Source: Mesobacillus foraminis (lineage in GTDB: Bacteria; Bacillota; Bacilli; Bacillales; Cytobacillaceae). From it: DNA of 64,000 bases. The notes beneath the pieces are model-generated. The model was given only the letters and a program-made list of their open reading frames with translations. It was not told the DNA's origin and did no database searches. Where the stretch lies: NCBI RefSeq assembly GCF_004340465.1, contig NZ_SLVV01000005.1:339092-403091 (forward strand), written 5' to 3'. Of this stretch, positions 8,508 through 19,154 are shown in pieces. The stretch's first letter is position 1. Each line of letters starts with the position of its first letter. The translations under genes were made by a program, and so were the position numbers.

Positions 8508-8511
8508 GTTT

Positions 8512-9270
8512 TCACCTGCCCTCTGTGACGTCTGAATATTCGACGATGGCAAGAGTAATATTATCCTCGCCGCCATTGTGGTTGGCAAGAGAGACAAGCT
8601 TCGACGCCTTTTCTTCCAAGCTTACATCCTGTTTTAGGATTGATTCGATTTCTTCCTGGTTCACCTTGTTTGACAGTCCATCTGAGCACAGCAACAGACA
8701 ATCGCCATGTTCAAACATAATCGTTTTGACGTCCATTTCCACATTTTCTTCTGTTCCCACAGCCCTTAACAGGACATTCTTGCGCGGGTGATGCTCAGCA
8801 TCCTCCCTGGAAATTTGCCCTGATCTAACTAATTCATTTACAAGGGAATGATCCTCCGTCATCTGCTGAAACCCCGATTCATTGAGGATATAGCCTCGGC
8901 TGTCCCCAATATTGGCTATGGTCGCAAACAGATCCGTACAGATTGCAGCTACTACGGTTGTGCCCATTCCTTCGCAATCCATGTTTTCCTGCGAATGCTG
9001 AAATAATCGTTTATTTACATGGTCAATGGCAGTTTCAAGCCATTTTTCCGCTTCCTCTGCAGTATGAATCTTGTCAGCCTTCTCCCATTCCGGCTTTAGA
9101 GACTGAATCGTCATTTCACTCGCAACATCTCCAGCCCTGTGGCCGCCCATGCCATCTGCTACGATGGCAAGGCGCTGGCCTGACTGGTTGGTGAATATCC
9201 CTCCGTTGTCTTCATTATGAAGACGTACCTTTCCCTTATCAGTCATGAAAACTGCGTTCAAAAATTTCAC
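8512..9270 (-). CDS. prpC: PP2C-family protein phosphatase PrpC
   Basis: It dephosphorylates PrkC and PrkC substrates. The protein is 252 residues with PPM motifs in order: [19 protein letters not shown] (metal-binding Asp), [35 protein letters not shown] and [14 protein letters not shown] 9270 overlaps the rlmN stop (GTGA). An internal TTG nine bases downstream, better spaced from GAGGTG, could be the real start and would give a length closer to B. subtilis. Either way it is coupled to rlmN. Confidence 0.95.
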   Translation of the reverse strand: MKFLNAVFMTDKGKVRLHNEDNGGIFTNQSGQRLAIVADGMGGHRAGDVASEMTIQSLKPEWEKADKIHTAEEAEKWLETAIDHVNKRLFQHSQENMDCEGMGTTVVAAICTDLFATIANIGDSRGYILNESGFQQMTEDHSLVNELVRSGQISREDAEHHPRKNVLLRAVGTEENVEMDVKTIMFEHGDCLLLCSDGLSNKVNQEEIESILKQDVSLEEKASKLVSLANHNGGEDNITLAIVEYSDVTEGR

Positions 9271-10358
9271 CTCGTTTCTTCTTTGCGTTCCTTCGCCCGC
9301 AGCTGTCCGCAGGCCGCATCAATGTCATGTCCCTGTTCACGGCGGATGGTCACATTTACCCCGCGGTCTTTCAGCGTCTTTTCAAATTTGAAAATTTGTG
9401 CTTTCGGTGTTCGGACATAGTCCCGTTCTGGCACATAGTTGACTGGAATCAGATTGATATGGCATTTCAGGCCTTTAACCAGTTTCGCGAGTTCTTCCGC
9501 ATGTTCAACCTGATCATTCACGCCGCCAAATAAACCGTATTCAAAGGAAATGCGCCGGCCTGTTTTCTCGATATAGTAGCGTACTGCTTCCATCAGGTCC
9601 GGCAGCTTATAGGCACGGTTAATGGGCATCAGGCCGCTTCTGATTTCGTTGTTTGGAGCATGCAGTGAGATGGCAAAGTTGATTTGCATATTTTCGTCGG
9701 CAAATTGATAGATCTTCGGAATAATGCCGCTTGTCGATACAGTAATATGCCTGGCACCAATATTTAAGGCTTTTTCATGGTTAATGATTTTTAGAAAGGA
9801 AAGCATTTGGTCATAGTTGTCGAACGGTTCCCCAATTCCCATGATAACTACAGAACTTACTCGCTCATCACTTTCGTCAAGAGCCTGCTGTACCTTAACT
9901 ACCTGGGCCACAATTTCTCCTGCTTCAAGGTTCCTTTTCAGCCCGCCAAGTGTTGATGCACAAAAAGTACAGCCAATACGGCAGCCAACCTGGGTAGTAA
10001 CACAAACTGAGTTACCATACTCATGCCTCATTAAGACGGTCTCGATTGATTTTCCATCATGGAGTTCAAAGAGAAATTTAATCGTACCGTCCGCGGAAGT
10101 CTGCTGGATGATTGTATTGAGTGTTGTCAGTGCAAAACTTTCCTCCAGCTTATCTCTAAGCTGCTTTGAAAGATTGGTCATATCCTCAAAGGATGTCACC
10201 CTCTTTTTATAAAGCCAGTCATAAATTTGCTCGGCCCTGAAGGCTTTATCCCCGTGCTCGGTGAGCCAATTCTTTAATTCATCAAGCTGAAGCGAATAAA
10301 TGGAAGGTTTCCCTTGTTCATTTGCTGTTTTTTTCTGTGAAGTTGCTGGTTGTTCCAT
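9267..10358 (-). CDS. rlmN: Dual-specificity 23S rRNA (A2503) / tRNA (A37) C2-methyltransferase RlmN
   Basis: A radical-SAM methyltransferase that makes 2-methyladenosine at A2503 of 23S rRNA and A37 of some tRNAs. The protein is 363 residues. The radical SAM cluster motif [10 protein letters not shown], the SAM-binding [11 protein letters not shown] and the catalytic C-terminal cysteine ([10 protein letters not shown]) are all present. ATG 10358 lies 1 bp after the rsmB stop. The N-terminal 20 or so residues ([11 protein letters not shown]) are polar and variable. Confidence 0.95.
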   Translation of the reverse strand: MEQPATSQKKTANEQGKPSIYSLQLDELKNWLTEHGDKAFRAEQIYDWLYKKRVTSFEDMTNLSKQLRDKLEESFALTTLNTIIQQTSADGTIKFLFELHDGKSIETVLMRHEYGNSVCVTTQVGCRIGCTFCASTLGGLKRNLEAGEIVAQVVKVQQALDESDERVSSVVIMGIGEPFDNYDQMLSFLKIINHEKALNIGARHITVSTSGIIPKIYQFADENMQINFAISLHAPNNEIRSGLMPINRAYKLPDLMEAVRYYIEKTGRRISFEYGLFGGVNDQVEHAEELAKLVKGLKCHINLIPVNYVPERDYVRTPKAQIFKFEKTLKDRGVNVTIRREQGHDIDAACGQLRAKERKEETR

Positions 10359-10359
10359 G

Positions 10360-11712
10360 TTAATCCACCTTCCTTTGTAAACATGCTATATAAAATCCAT
10401 CTGAACCCAAATCCTGCGGCAGTATCTGAATGTCATATCCTCTGATCAAGGGACGGACTGCCTCGGGCATTCTGTCTGCAAGGGAAAGATCCCCTTCAAA
10501 ACCCGGGTTCTTTTCTAAAAATAATCTTACAGTCTCCTGGTTCTCCTCGCGGTCCACTGTACATGTACTGTATACGATCGTGCCGCCTTTCTTGACCAGG
10601 GGTGAAACCGCTTCAAGCAGATCAAGCTGGATCTGCTGCAGGCGGGACAGATCTTCTTCTCGCTTAGTATATTTCATATCCGGCTTCCTTCTCATGACCC
10701 CAAGGCCCGAGCATGGGGCATCAAGCAGGATGGAATCGAATGTTTCAGCTTCAATATGTCCCTGTATGGTCCTGCTGTCCAGTTTTTTTGTTTCAATGTT
10801 GGTGAGACCCAGCCTGCCGGCATTTTCTGCAATCAATTTTACTTTATGCTCATGAAGGTCGAGGGAAAGGACTTTCCCCGAGTTTTGCAGCTTTTCGGCA
10901 ATATGGGTGGACTTTCCGCCCGGTGCCGCACAAGCATCAAGGATCCTGTCATCCTTTTTTACCCCAAGCGCATAAGCAGCAAGCATGGAGCTTTCATCCT
11001 GGATCGTCAAAAGTCCTTCCTTAAACGTGTTTGATGCCGCCAAATTTCCCCGGAGGCATTTAATGGCTTCGGGAATGATGGGACTTGGCTCGACCAGGAA
11101 CCCTTCCTTTTCCAGCTGCAGTAAGCAGTCTTCCACGGAAATGCGCGTTACATTCACTCTGGCTGTCTGTAAAGGTGCAGTCAGGTTCATTTCGCACATT
11201 TCTTTTGTTTTTTCGTAGCCGAACTGGCTGACCCAGCGTTTGACCAGCCAAACCGGGTGGCTGGTTTCAATAGCAAGCTTTTCAGTTGGATCGCTAATGG
11301 CACCAAGGCTGGGAAGCCCTTGTCTCTGAATGCTTCGGAGGACTCCATTAACCACCCCTGCAATACCTTTATGGCCGCGCCGCTTGGCAATTTCAACAGC
11401 CTCAAAGATTGCCGCACGGTCCGGGATCCTATCGAGATAGACCATTTGATACAGAGTTAATCTCAGCAGCTGCAGAACCCATTTTTCAAGCTTGGAGTTA
11501 TTTTTGATAAACGGGTCTAAATAAAAGTCAAGAGTCATCCTACGTTGAAGTGTCCCATAAATCAACTCTGTAAGCAGTCCAGTATCTTTTTTATCGATTT
11601 TATTTTTTTCAATGGCATTGTTAAGCAGAAGGTTGCTGTAGGCTTGATTCTTTTCAACCGAATCCAGAAGCTCGAGGGCAGTTTCTCTGACATTTTTCCT
11701 GTTACCCTTCAT
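10360..11712 (-). CDS. rsmB: 16S rRNA (cytosine-967-C5)-methyltransferase RsmB
   Basis: It forms m5C967 in 16S rRNA. The protein is 450 residues. A NusB-like N-terminal domain (about 1-140, with [20 protein letters not shown]) precedes a Rossmann SAM domain with [30 protein letters not shown] and the catalytic-cysteine motif [12 protein letters not shown]. It overlaps the end of fmt by 11 bp and is part of the def-fmt-rsmB-rlmN translation-maturation run. Confidence 0.95.
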   Translation of the reverse strand: MKGNRKNVRETALELLDSVEKNQAYSNLLLNNAIEKNKIDKKDTGLLTELIYGTLQRRMTLDFYLDPFIKNNSKLEKWVLQLLRLTLYQMVYLDRIPDRAAIFEAVEIAKRRGHKGIAGVVNGVLRSIQRQGLPSLGAISDPTEKLAIETSHPVWLVKRWVSQFGYEKTKEMCEMNLTAPLQTARVNVTRISVEDCLLQLEKEGFLVEPSPIIPEAIKCLRGNLAASNTFKEGLLTIQDESSMLAAYALGVKKDDRILDACAAPGGKSTHIAEKLQNSGKVLSLDLHEHKVKLIAENAGRLGLTNIETKKLDSRTIQGHIEAETFDSILLDAPCSGLGVMRRKPDMKYTKREEDLSRLQQIQLDLLEAVSPLVKKGGTIVYSTCTVDREENQETVRLFLEKNPGFEGDLSLADRMPEAVRPLIRGYDIQILPQDLGSDGFYIACLQRKVD

Positions 11713-12658
11713 ATCTTTCTCCCAACTTCATGCCTGTTTGAATGTGTGCCCCCGCACCGCGGAGGAATTGTCCGGCATCCATGCGTTTTTTTCCCGCCGG
11801 CTGAAGTTCAGTTATTTTAATAGCCGTCTGATCTCCACTGGCTACAATAAAGCCATCCTCTTCAATTGAAAGAATTTCACCCGGCTTGCCTGTTTCAGTA
11901 TGTCCAACCTTTGATGAATTCCATATTTTCACAACACTACCTTCTAATGTGCTGTAGGCTACTGGCCATGGATTCATCCCGCGGATATGGTTGTATATAT
12001 CAATCCCTGGCTTTGTCCAATCAATTTTTTCCTGCTCCCGCTTGATATTCCATGCAAAAGTAGCTTCCTCATCGTTCTGTTTAACAGGAGTGATTTCACC
12101 GTTCAACAATTTTGGAACTGTTTCGGATAAAAGTCTGGCTCCCGCTGTACTTAGTTTATCATGCAAGGTTCCAACGTTATCGGTTTCTGTAATCGGGATC
12201 TCGACCTGGGTTAAAATATCCCCGGCATCCAGCTTCTCTGCCATATACATGATTGTGATTCCTGTCTTATCCTTCCCATTTATGATGGCATAGTGTATCG
12301 GGGCACCCCCGCGAAGTTCAGGAAGCAATGAGGCATGTACATTAATACAGCCAAATCTTGGCGCTTCAAGCAATTCTTCCGGCAAAATCTGGCCGAAAGC
12401 AGCCGTCACCACTAAATCAGGATTTAAAGCAAGAATTTTATCCAGTTCTTCCTTCTGGCGTATTTTTTCCGGCTGATAAACAGGAATTCCCTGTTTCACA
12501 GCTTCCACTTTTACAGGGGGAGGAGTCATCACTTTTTTTCTGCCAACAGGCCGGTCAGGCTGGGTTACGACAGCAATGACATCGTAGCCGTCTGTGATTA
12601 GCTGCCGCAAAACTGGCACCGAAAAATCAGGGGTGCCCATGAAGATTATTTTTGTCAT
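11702..12658 (-). CDS. fmt: Methionyl-tRNA formyltransferase
   Basis: It formylates initiator Met-tRNA. The protein is 318 residues. Conserved parts: [15 protein letters not shown], the formyl-THF motif [22 protein letters not shown] with the catalytic Asn/His region, MAEKLDAGD, and a C-terminal OB-like tRNA-binding domain ([26 protein letters not shown]). ATG 12658 overlaps the def stop (ATGA), coupling formylation with deformylation. Confidence 0.97.
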   Translation of the reverse strand: MTKIIFMGTPDFSVPVLRQLITDGYDVIAVVTQPDRPVGRKKVMTPPPVKVEAVKQGIPVYQPEKIRQKEELDKILALNPDLVVTAAFGQILPEELLEAPRFGCINVHASLLPELRGGAPIHYAIINGKDKTGITIMYMAEKLDAGDILTQVEIPITETDNVGTLHDKLSTAGARLLSETVPKLLNGEITPVKQNDEEATFAWNIKREQEKIDWTKPGIDIYNHIRGMNPWPVAYSTLEGSVVKIWNSSKVGHTETGKPGEILSIEEDGFIVASGDQTAIKITELQPAGKKRMDAGQFLRGAGAHIQTGMKLGERYEG

Positions 12659-13140
12659 TCTCCGTTCAGCTCCTCTAGCTCTTTTTCATTCAGGTATCTG
12701 CTGACTTTAGAAGTGAACAAAATCCCATGCAGATGATCGATTTCATGCTGAATTGCCCTTGCCAGAAAGTCATCCGCCTCAAGTTGGAAAGCCTTGCCTT
12801 TCCGGTTTAAGGCCTTGACCTTTACCTTATAAGGGCGAGTCACTTCACCGAAGAGCCCCGGAAAGCTGAGGCAGCCTTCAGGTCCTGTCTGTTCACCTGA
12901 GGCCTCCATGATTTCAGGGTTGATCAGTTCGATCGTTCCGTGCTCATCGTCAATATCGACAATGGCAATCTGTTTATTTATGCCAATTTGGGGGGCTGCC
13001 AATCCCACACCATCAAATTTAATCATTGTATCATACATATCATCCAGCAATTTTCCAAGCTTCCTGTCAAACACAGTAACTTGTTCGCATTCCTGCTCCA
13101 AAATATCTGCTGGATGCATAACAATCTTTCGTACTGCCAA
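12655..13140 (-). CDS. def: Peptide deformylase
   Basis: It removes the N-formyl group from nascent proteins. The protein is 161 residues, type I by length. The three signatures are present: [18 protein letters not shown] (metal Cys) and QHEIDHLHG (metal His and catalytic Glu). The start is TTG at 13140 with GGAGGAAATGAA upstream; no better ATG is in frame. It is coupled to fmt by a 4-base overlap. Confidence 0.97.
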   Translation of the reverse strand: MAVRKIVMHPADILEQECEQVTVFDRKLGKLLDDMYDTMIKFDGVGLAAPQIGINKQIAIVDIDDEHGTIELINPEIMEASGEQTGPEGCLSFPGLFGEVTRPYKVKVKALNRKGKAFQLEADDFLARAIQHEIDHLHGILFTSKVSRYLNEKELEELNGE

Positions 13141-13213
13141 TTCATTTCCTCCATTATCCAGTTACTTCATTCTAATACTTAATGTTTCCACAAAACGAAT
13201 TACTTTTACGCCA

Positions 13214-15628
13214 TTACATCAAAATATATGGGTTCAGATCCATTGATATTTGGAGTGTGCTTGATGCAGACTCCTGCTGATAATGATCGAGAATGGCTTT
13301 AAGAGCAGATTTCAGCTCTGGTTCCTTTTTGTATTTTATCAAACATTGATATCTATATCTATTATTGATCCTGGGAATTGGCGAAGCGACTGGTCCAAGA
13401 ATTACCGCCTCCTGTGAAAGCCTAGAAGCGATGAACCTCGTTATTTTTTCCGTAATGGATACAGCCTTCATCAATTCTTCATGGCTGACGGTTATTAATG
13501 ATAAATAATAAAAGGGAGGATATTTATGAACCTTTCTTGCCACCATCTCCTGTTGATAAAAGCGGTCAAAATCCTGGCTTCCTGCAAGTTCAATACTATA
13601 ATGTTCAGGCGTATAGGTCTGGATGACGACCTCACCTGGGAGCTCATGCCGGCCTGCCCTTCCGCTGACCTGAGTTAAAAGCTGGAAGGTTTTTTCCGAT
13701 GAACGGAAATCGGGCAAATGGAGCATCGTATCTGCACTAAGAACACCTACGAGAGTTATGTTTGGAAAGTCCAGCCCTTTCGCAATCATCTGGGTCCCCA
13801 GCAGGATATCCGCTGCCCCTTCCTGAAAAGCATTCAAAAGCTTTTCATGCGATCCTTTTCTTCCCGTAGTATCCACGTCCATTCTGATGACCCGTGCCTC
13901 AGGAAGAAGTTTATTCAGCTCCTCTTCAACCTTCTGGGTACCAGTTCCAAAGTATCTGATATGTTCGCTGGCACATTCCGGACAGACGGCCGGAACAATG
14001 TCTTCAAACCCGCAATAATGGCATTTCATCTGTTCCTTGTGCCGATGGTAGGTAAGGGTGATATCACAATTGGGGCAATTGATCACATACCCGCAATCCC
14101 TGCACATCACAAAGGAAGAATGACCTCTTTTATTCAGGAACAGCACGGTTTGTTCTCCTTTTTCCAGCCTGTCCTGCAATTTTTCAAACAGCAAGCTGGA
14201 AAACATCGACCTGTTCCCTTGTCTGAGCTCCTCCCTCATATCGACGAGTTCGACCTTTGGCAGGGGCTGCTGATTCATTCTTTCAGGCAGACTGAGCAGA
14301 GTGTATACGCCTTTTTGCGCTCTCGCAAATGATTCCAGCGAAGGTGTGGCACTGCCAAGGACCACGGGGCAGCGATGGGTCAGACCACGCTGAATGGCAA
14401 CATCCCGGGCATGATAACGAGGATTTTCTTCCTGTTTATAGCTTGTTTCATGCTCTTCATCAATAATGATGATGCCAAGATTTTCAAAAGGCGCAAAAAT
14501 CGCTGAACGGGCGCCAACGACGACTTTGACCTCCCGCCGCTGTATTTTCCGCCATTCATCGTATTTTTCTCCCGCTGACAGCCCGCTGTGCATGACTGCA
14601 ACAAGATCGCCAAACCGCTCTTTAAACCTTTTAACCATCTGCGGAGTCAGGGAGATTTCCGGAACAAGCACAATGGCTTCTTGTCCTTTGCTTAATACCT
14701 TCTGGATCGATTGAAGATAAATCTCTGTTTTTCCGCTTCCGGTTACCCCATAAAGCAAAAAAACCTCATGCCTGTCCTCATTAATGGAAGAAAGAACCGG
14801 CTCAATTGCATCCTTTTGAGCGGACGTAAGCTGCAGAGCCTCTTTCCTCTGGAACTCCCTCGCCTCATAGGGATCCCTGTAAACTTCAAGGTCCTGTTCC
14901 CCGAGAATTCCTTTTTTCACAAGGCCTTTAACAGAAGCCTGCGAGATGGACAAGCTGGAAAGCAAGGCTCTTAGCTCAACAGGCTCCGGATGCTGAAGGA
15001 AATATTCAATGAGGACCCTCTGTCCCTTTGCATTGGCAGCAAGCTGGTCGAATTGGCTTTTCATGACTGACTGGTCCACGGTTGGCGATATGTGCCTCAA
15101 CCGTTTCTTTCGGACACGATCCTTCACCTGGTAGACGACCTCCACCAGTCCCCGGGCAGCCACTTTTTTAAGTGTGTCAATTAATCCTTGTTCCACTGCT
15201 TCTTCCCACTTCGCTTCTTTCCCGCCAGCAAAAAGATGTCTAACTTCTTCGGGCAAATCGTTCAAGGCGGCTTTAGGAGCCAAAATCAGTTTTTTTTCAT
15301 ATTTTGCCTTAAGAGCAGCTGGGAGCATTGCCTGAAACGCGGAAATTTTATAACAAAGTGAATGCTCGGTAAGCCAGTCACCAAGTTCAAGCAGCTCGGG
15401 ATTTAATACTGGCGTTAAATCAAGTGGTTCAGCGATGGATTTAAGCTTTTTAAAATTAGATTCCGTCTTTAATCCTGTGACAAATCCCTGGATATTTCGC
15501 GGGCCAAAAGGGACATTTACCCGCACCCCCGGAACAATTACTTCCTTATATTGTTCCGGGATCAGGTAATCAAAGGGTTTGTCCGTTTGTTTTGCCGGTA
15601 CATCCACAATAACACTAGCAATGTTCAT
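13214..15628 (-). CDS. priA: Primosomal replication restart helicase PriA
   Basis: A 3'-5' helicase that reloads the replisome at collapsed forks. The protein is 804 residues. The N-terminal 3'-DNA-binding domain (AKQTDKPFDYLIPE) is followed by the helicase core: Walker A GVTGSGKTEIYL, IIDEEHETSYKQ, GSATPSLESF and QMIAKGLDFPN. A zinc-ribbon insertion has paired cysteines (CRDCGYVINCPNC, CHYCG, CPEC). ATG 15628 overlaps the coaBC stop (ATGA). Confidence 0.96.
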   Translation of the reverse strand: MNIASVIVDVPAKQTDKPFDYLIPEQYKEVIVPGVRVNVPFGPRNIQGFVTGLKTESNFKKLKSIAEPLDLTPVLNPELLELGDWLTEHSLCYKISAFQAMLPAALKAKYEKKLILAPKAALNDLPEEVRHLFAGGKEAKWEEAVEQGLIDTLKKVAARGLVEVVYQVKDRVRKKRLRHISPTVDQSVMKSQFDQLAANAKGQRVLIEYFLQHPEPVELRALLSSLSISQASVKGLVKKGILGEQDLEVYRDPYEAREFQRKEALQLTSAQKDAIEPVLSSINEDRHEVFLLYGVTGSGKTEIYLQSIQKVLSKGQEAIVLVPEISLTPQMVKRFKERFGDLVAVMHSGLSAGEKYDEWRKIQRREVKVVVGARSAIFAPFENLGIIIIDEEHETSYKQEENPRYHARDVAIQRGLTHRCPVVLGSATPSLESFARAQKGVYTLLSLPERMNQQPLPKVELVDMREELRQGNRSMFSSLLFEKLQDRLEKGEQTVLFLNKRGHSSFVMCRDCGYVINCPNCDITLTYHRHKEQMKCHYCGFEDIVPAVCPECASEHIRYFGTGTQKVEEELNKLLPEARVIRMDVDTTGRKGSHEKLLNAFQEGAADILLGTQMIAKGLDFPNITLVGVLSADTMLHLPDFRSSEKTFQLLTQVSGRAGRHELPGEVVIQTYTPEHYSIELAGSQDFDRFYQQEMVARKVHKYPPFYYLSLITVSHEELMKAVSITEKITRFIASRLSQEAVILGPVASPIPRINNRYRYQCLIKYKKEPELKSALKAILDHYQQESASSTLQISMDLNPYILM

Positions 15629-16839
15629 ATTATTCTGTCCCTTTTAATCTCTTTTGCAATCTCTTCCAATAAATATCTGGCAACCTCTATCTTTGGCATC
15701 ATCGGGAGTTTTACCGCAGAGCCGTCTTGTTTGAAGATCGTCACGATATTTGTATCCGTACCAAATCCCGCGCCTTCTAGTTTAACATTGTTGGCAACAA
15801 TCATATCTGCATTTTTTTTCTGCAGTTTTCTCCTTGCGTACTCCTCTACATTCTCTGTTTCAGCAGCAAAGCCTACTAACAGCTGATTTTTCTTCTGCTT
15901 TCCAAGCTCCAGGAGTATGTCTTTCGTCCGTTCCAATTCCAGTGTTTGCCCGCCAATCTGCTTTTTGAGCTTATGATCATAAACAGTTTTAGGTTTGTAA
16001 TCCGCAACCGCAGCTGTTTTAATGACGATATCGGCCTCGTCGTATCGGTCAAGTACAGCCCGATACATGTCCTCGGCACTTTCGACTGCAACTGTCTGTA
16101 CTCCCTGTGGAGGAGCAAGTGCTACTGGACCTGTGATCAGTACCACATTGGCACCCATCTGCCGGGCGGCCTCGGCGATGGCGTAGCCCATTTTTCCGGT
16201 GGAATGGTTCGTAAGATACCTGACTGGATCAATTTTCTCTCTTGTCGGACCTGCAGTAATAATAACCTTCTTGCCGGCAAGATCGCTTGTTTTTTCAGTT
16301 CCTGCAAAATGCTTTTTCATTAATTCAACAATGGTCTCAGGTTCCTCAAGGCGCCCTTTGCCCACATAGCCACAGGCCAGATAGCCTTCACTCGGTTCAA
16401 TGAATTTGCAACCAAACCCAGAGAGTATGCCTATATTCCTCTTCACTGCAGGATGGTCGTACATATGGACATTCATGGCCGGGGCAATCCAGACAGGAGA
16501 AGTTGCTGCCAGGAGAGTCGTTGAAATCATATTATCAGCAATTCCATTTGCAAGCTTGCCGATAATGTTAGCCGTTGCGGGGGCTATTAAAATTAAATCA
16601 GCCCAGTCGGCAAGATTGATATGGGCGATTCCTTTTGGGTCTTTTTCATCAAATGTATCTGTATATACTTCATTTCGCGACATTGACTGAAATGTCAGGG
16701 GCGTTACGAATTTTGCTGCAGAATCGCTCAATATGACTTTTACTTCTGCGCCTGCCTGAGTAAGTTTGCTGGTAAGAGCCACAGCTTTATAGACAGCGAT
16801 CCCACCAGTTACACATAATAATATTCTTTTTCCGTTCAT
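15625..16839 (-). CDS. coaBC: Bifunctional phosphopantothenoylcysteine decarboxylase / synthetase (CoaBC)
   Basis: It carries out two steps of coenzyme A synthesis: CTP-dependent ligation of cysteine to 4'-phosphopantothenate, then FMN-dependent decarboxylation. The protein is about 404 residues. The N-terminal CoaC flavoprotein domain has the catalytic His in IAHINLADWAD, PAMNVHMYDHPAV and the substrate clamp EPSEGYLACGYVGKGR. The C-terminal CoaB domain has ITAGPTREKIDPVRYLTNHSTGKMG and a conserved Lys in the KLKKQ region. I place the start at ATG 16839 (MNGKRILLCVTGG). An upstream ATG at 16896 would add 19 unmatched residues. The ribosome binding site (GGGGGT) is distant, so the start is moderately sure. 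Confidence 0.94.
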   Translation of the reverse strand: MNGKRILLCVTGGIAVYKAVALTSKLTQAGAEVKVILSDSAAKFVTPLTFQSMSRNEVYTDTFDEKDPKGIAHINLADWADLILIAPATANIIGKLANGIADNMISTTLLAATSPVWIAPAMNVHMYDHPAVKRNIGILSGFGCKFIEPSEGYLACGYVGKGRLEEPETIVELMKKHFAGTEKTSDLAGKKVIITAGPTREKIDPVRYLTNHSTGKMGYAIAEAARQMGANVVLITGPVALAPPQGVQTVAVESAEDMYRAVLDRYDEADIVIKTAAVADYKPKTVYDHKLKKQIGGQTLELERTKDILLELGKQKKNQLLVGFAAETENVEEYARRKLQKKNADMIVANNVKLEGAGFGTDTNIVTIFKQDGSAVKLPMMPKIEVARYLLEEIAKEIKRDRII

Positions 16840-16960
16840 AAAAGAGCAGAACCCCCAATTGCTAGCATATTTCTTTCTTTCATTATGATTCAACATACGG
16901 ATTTTTTCATCTTTTTAAGCAAAAATTGAGTGAAATACATCATTCCTTCACAGTTAAAAT

Positions 16961-16997
16961 AAAAATAACAACCTAAAAATTTAGGTTGTTATTTTTA
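16961..16997 (-). terminator. Terminator after rpoZ
   Basis: A near-perfect palindrome, ATAACAACCTAAA / TTTAGGTTGTTAT, with A and T runs on both sides. It lies directly after the rpoZ stop and separates gmk-rpoZ from coaBC. Confidence 0.88.
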
Positions 16998-17222
16998 TTA
17001 TTCGTCAGAATATGAGCCGTCCTCATCAGCAGAAGTCTTGTAATGGAGTTTGTCAGCATGAATTTCTTCAAGCGCTTTTCCGACAAATTTGTGAGAAACG
17101 TATTTTTCGAGCCTTAAATCCTGTTGGACCTGCATCTTGCGGGCACGCTTCGCAGCAACAGACACAAGTGAATATTTAGAATCAATTTTCGTTAACAATG
17201 AATCAATAGAAGGATATAGCAA
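16998..17222 (-). CDS. rpoZ: RNA polymerase omega subunit
   Basis: Omega helps assemble and stabilise beta-prime. The protein is 74 residues, with [29 protein letters not shown] and [11 protein letters not shown] as conserved parts. I start at TTG 17222 with GGAGGTTGATTGAA upstream; the ribosome binding site lies inside the last codons of gmk. The longer reading frame from 17270 runs antiparallel to gmk sequence and lacks homology. The tail ([14 protein letters not shown]) is acidic and longer than in B. subtilis. Confidence 0.93.
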   Translation of the reverse strand: MLYPSIDSLLTKIDSKYSLVSVAAKRARKMQVQQDLRLEKYVSHKFVGKALEEIHADKLHYKTSADEDGSYSDE

Positions 17223-17223
17223 T

Positions 17224-17838
<615 letters not shown>

Positions 17839-17848
17839 TTATCAAATC

Positions 17849-18112
17849 CTACCCTTCATCAATGATATCATCGCGGTCATTTAAGCGTGCTGCGACAGTC
17901 TCCGGCTGAACAGCAGACAAGATCACATGGTCGCTGTCCATCACGATGACCGCACGTGTCCTTCTTCCATAGGTTGCATCTATTAAGGATCCCCGATCAC
18001 GCGCATCCTGGATGATTCGTTTAATCGGCGCAGACTCCGGACTGACAATCGAAATAATCCGGTTGGCTGAAACTATATTGCCAAACCCGATATTAATAAG
18101 CTTAATCGCCAT
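17849..18112 (-). CDS. remA: Extracellular matrix regulator RemA (YlzA)
   Basis: An 87-residue DNA-binding protein of the RemA/DUF370 family. In B. subtilis it activates matrix operons (eps, tapA) and osmoprotection genes, binding DNA as a ring-shaped oligomer. The sequence is highly conserved: [27 protein letters not shown] and [26 protein letters not shown] 18112 follows GGGGGACCATC. The target genes are outside this window. Confidence 0.94.
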   Translation of the reverse strand: MAIKLINIGFGNIVSANRIISIVSPESAPIKRIIQDARDRGSLIDATYGRRTRAVIVMDSDHVILSAVQPETVAARLNDRDDIIDEG

Positions 18113-18169
18113 GATGGTCCCCCAATTCCCATTCTTTTTATTTTGACCGTGTGCACTGCTTTCTAAACT

Positions 18170-19045
18170 TTACTCGATATTTTGAACCTGCTCTTTTACT
18201 TTTTCCAGCAGGCTCTTCATCTCGACAACTTCCATCGCAATTTTTGAGTCGTTTGCTTTGGAACCAATTGTATTTACTTCCCTGTTCATTTCCTGTACCA
18301 GAAAATCGAGTTTCCTGCCCACTGGTTCCTGAAGAAGGAGAATTTTGTAAAATTGACCTATATGACTTTCAAGCCTTGTCAGTTCTTCATTGATGTCGGC
18401 CTTATCAGCAAACACTGCCACTTCGGTGAGGATTCGACTTTCGTCCACGTCGCCATTGATGAAATCAGCCATTCGTTTGGAAAGTCTTTCCCTGTATTGT
18501 TCAACGACAAGCGGGGCAAGCTGCCTCACCTGGTCTATCCGGTCTTTTAAACCGTTAATGTTGCCTTTAAGGTCTGTTTCAAGGGCAAGACCTTCCCTGT
18601 CCCTCATCTTCCTGGCCTCGGCAGCCGCCTGCATGATCACTTCCAGAACAAGTGATTCCAGCTCTTCATTATCACTTTCTTTTTCTTCTATCTGAATAAG
18701 CTCTTCCCTGCTGACTAATTCCTGAAGGCTCAATTCTCCGGTCAAGCCATACTTTTCTTTTATATCTGATATGTATTGGATATATTGATCAAGCAGATCC
18801 CAGTCGACCTGAACGCTGCGGGTTGCAGTCCCCTGGCCTTCAAGAGTTACATAAACTTCTACTCTTCCTCGTTGTATATATTTCGCTATACCCTTTTTTA
18901 TTTTATCTTCCAAATTCATAAGCTGGCGGGGCATGCGTATATGAAATTCGCAAAAACGGTGGTTAACCGTCTTGATCTCAACCGTTACCCCATAACGATC
19001 CGAGTCCGCCCTGCTCCGTCCAAAGCCAGTCATGCTTACGACCAT
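18170..19045 (-). CDS. yloC: YicC-family endoribonuclease YloC
   Basis: A 291-residue YicC-like protein. The family signature starts the protein (MTGFGRSRAD), KTVNHRFCEFHIRMPR follows, and the C-terminal DUF1732 segment has the acidic DINEELTRLESHI and FLVQEMNREVNTIGSKAND motifs with likely metal-binding residues. E. coli YicC is a metal-dependent endoribonuclease; for YloC the same activity is inferred from family. It heads the yloC-remA-gmk-rpoZ group. Confidence 0.9.
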   Translation of the reverse strand: MVVSMTGFGRSRADSDRYGVTVEIKTVNHRFCEFHIRMPRQLMNLEDKIKKGIAKYIQRGRVEVYVTLEGQGTATRSVQVDWDLLDQYIQYISDIKEKYGLTGELSLQELVSREELIQIEEKESDNEELESLVLEVIMQAAAEARKMRDREGLALETDLKGNINGLKDRIDQVRQLAPLVVEQYRERLSKRMADFINGDVDESRILTEVAVFADKADINEELTRLESHIGQFYKILLLQEPVGRKLDFLVQEMNREVNTIGSKANDSKIAMEVVEMKSLLEKVKEQVQNIE

Positions 19046-19113
19046 TCAGGACACATCCATTCTTAAAGAAGTAGAAAATTTAATACTTTCATTAATATAC
19101 TAAAAAAGCACAT

Positions 19114-19141
19114 AAAAAAGAAAGGCAATAGAGCCTTCTCT
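19114..19141 (-). terminator. Terminator after yloB
   Basis: AGAAGGC / GCCTTTCT imperfect stem, then TTTTTT on the minus strand, 14 bp after the yloB stop. Confidence 0.65.
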
Positions 19142-19154
19142 ATTACCTTACGGA

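Noticed and set aside
13718-14332. Plus-strand frame of 204 residues inside priA
   Set aside because: Antisense shadow of the priA zinc and helicase region, with no homology signal or ribosome binding site.
19046-19154. Possible small gene between yloC and yloB
   Set aside because: Only a terminator is seen, with no frame with a ribosome binding site.
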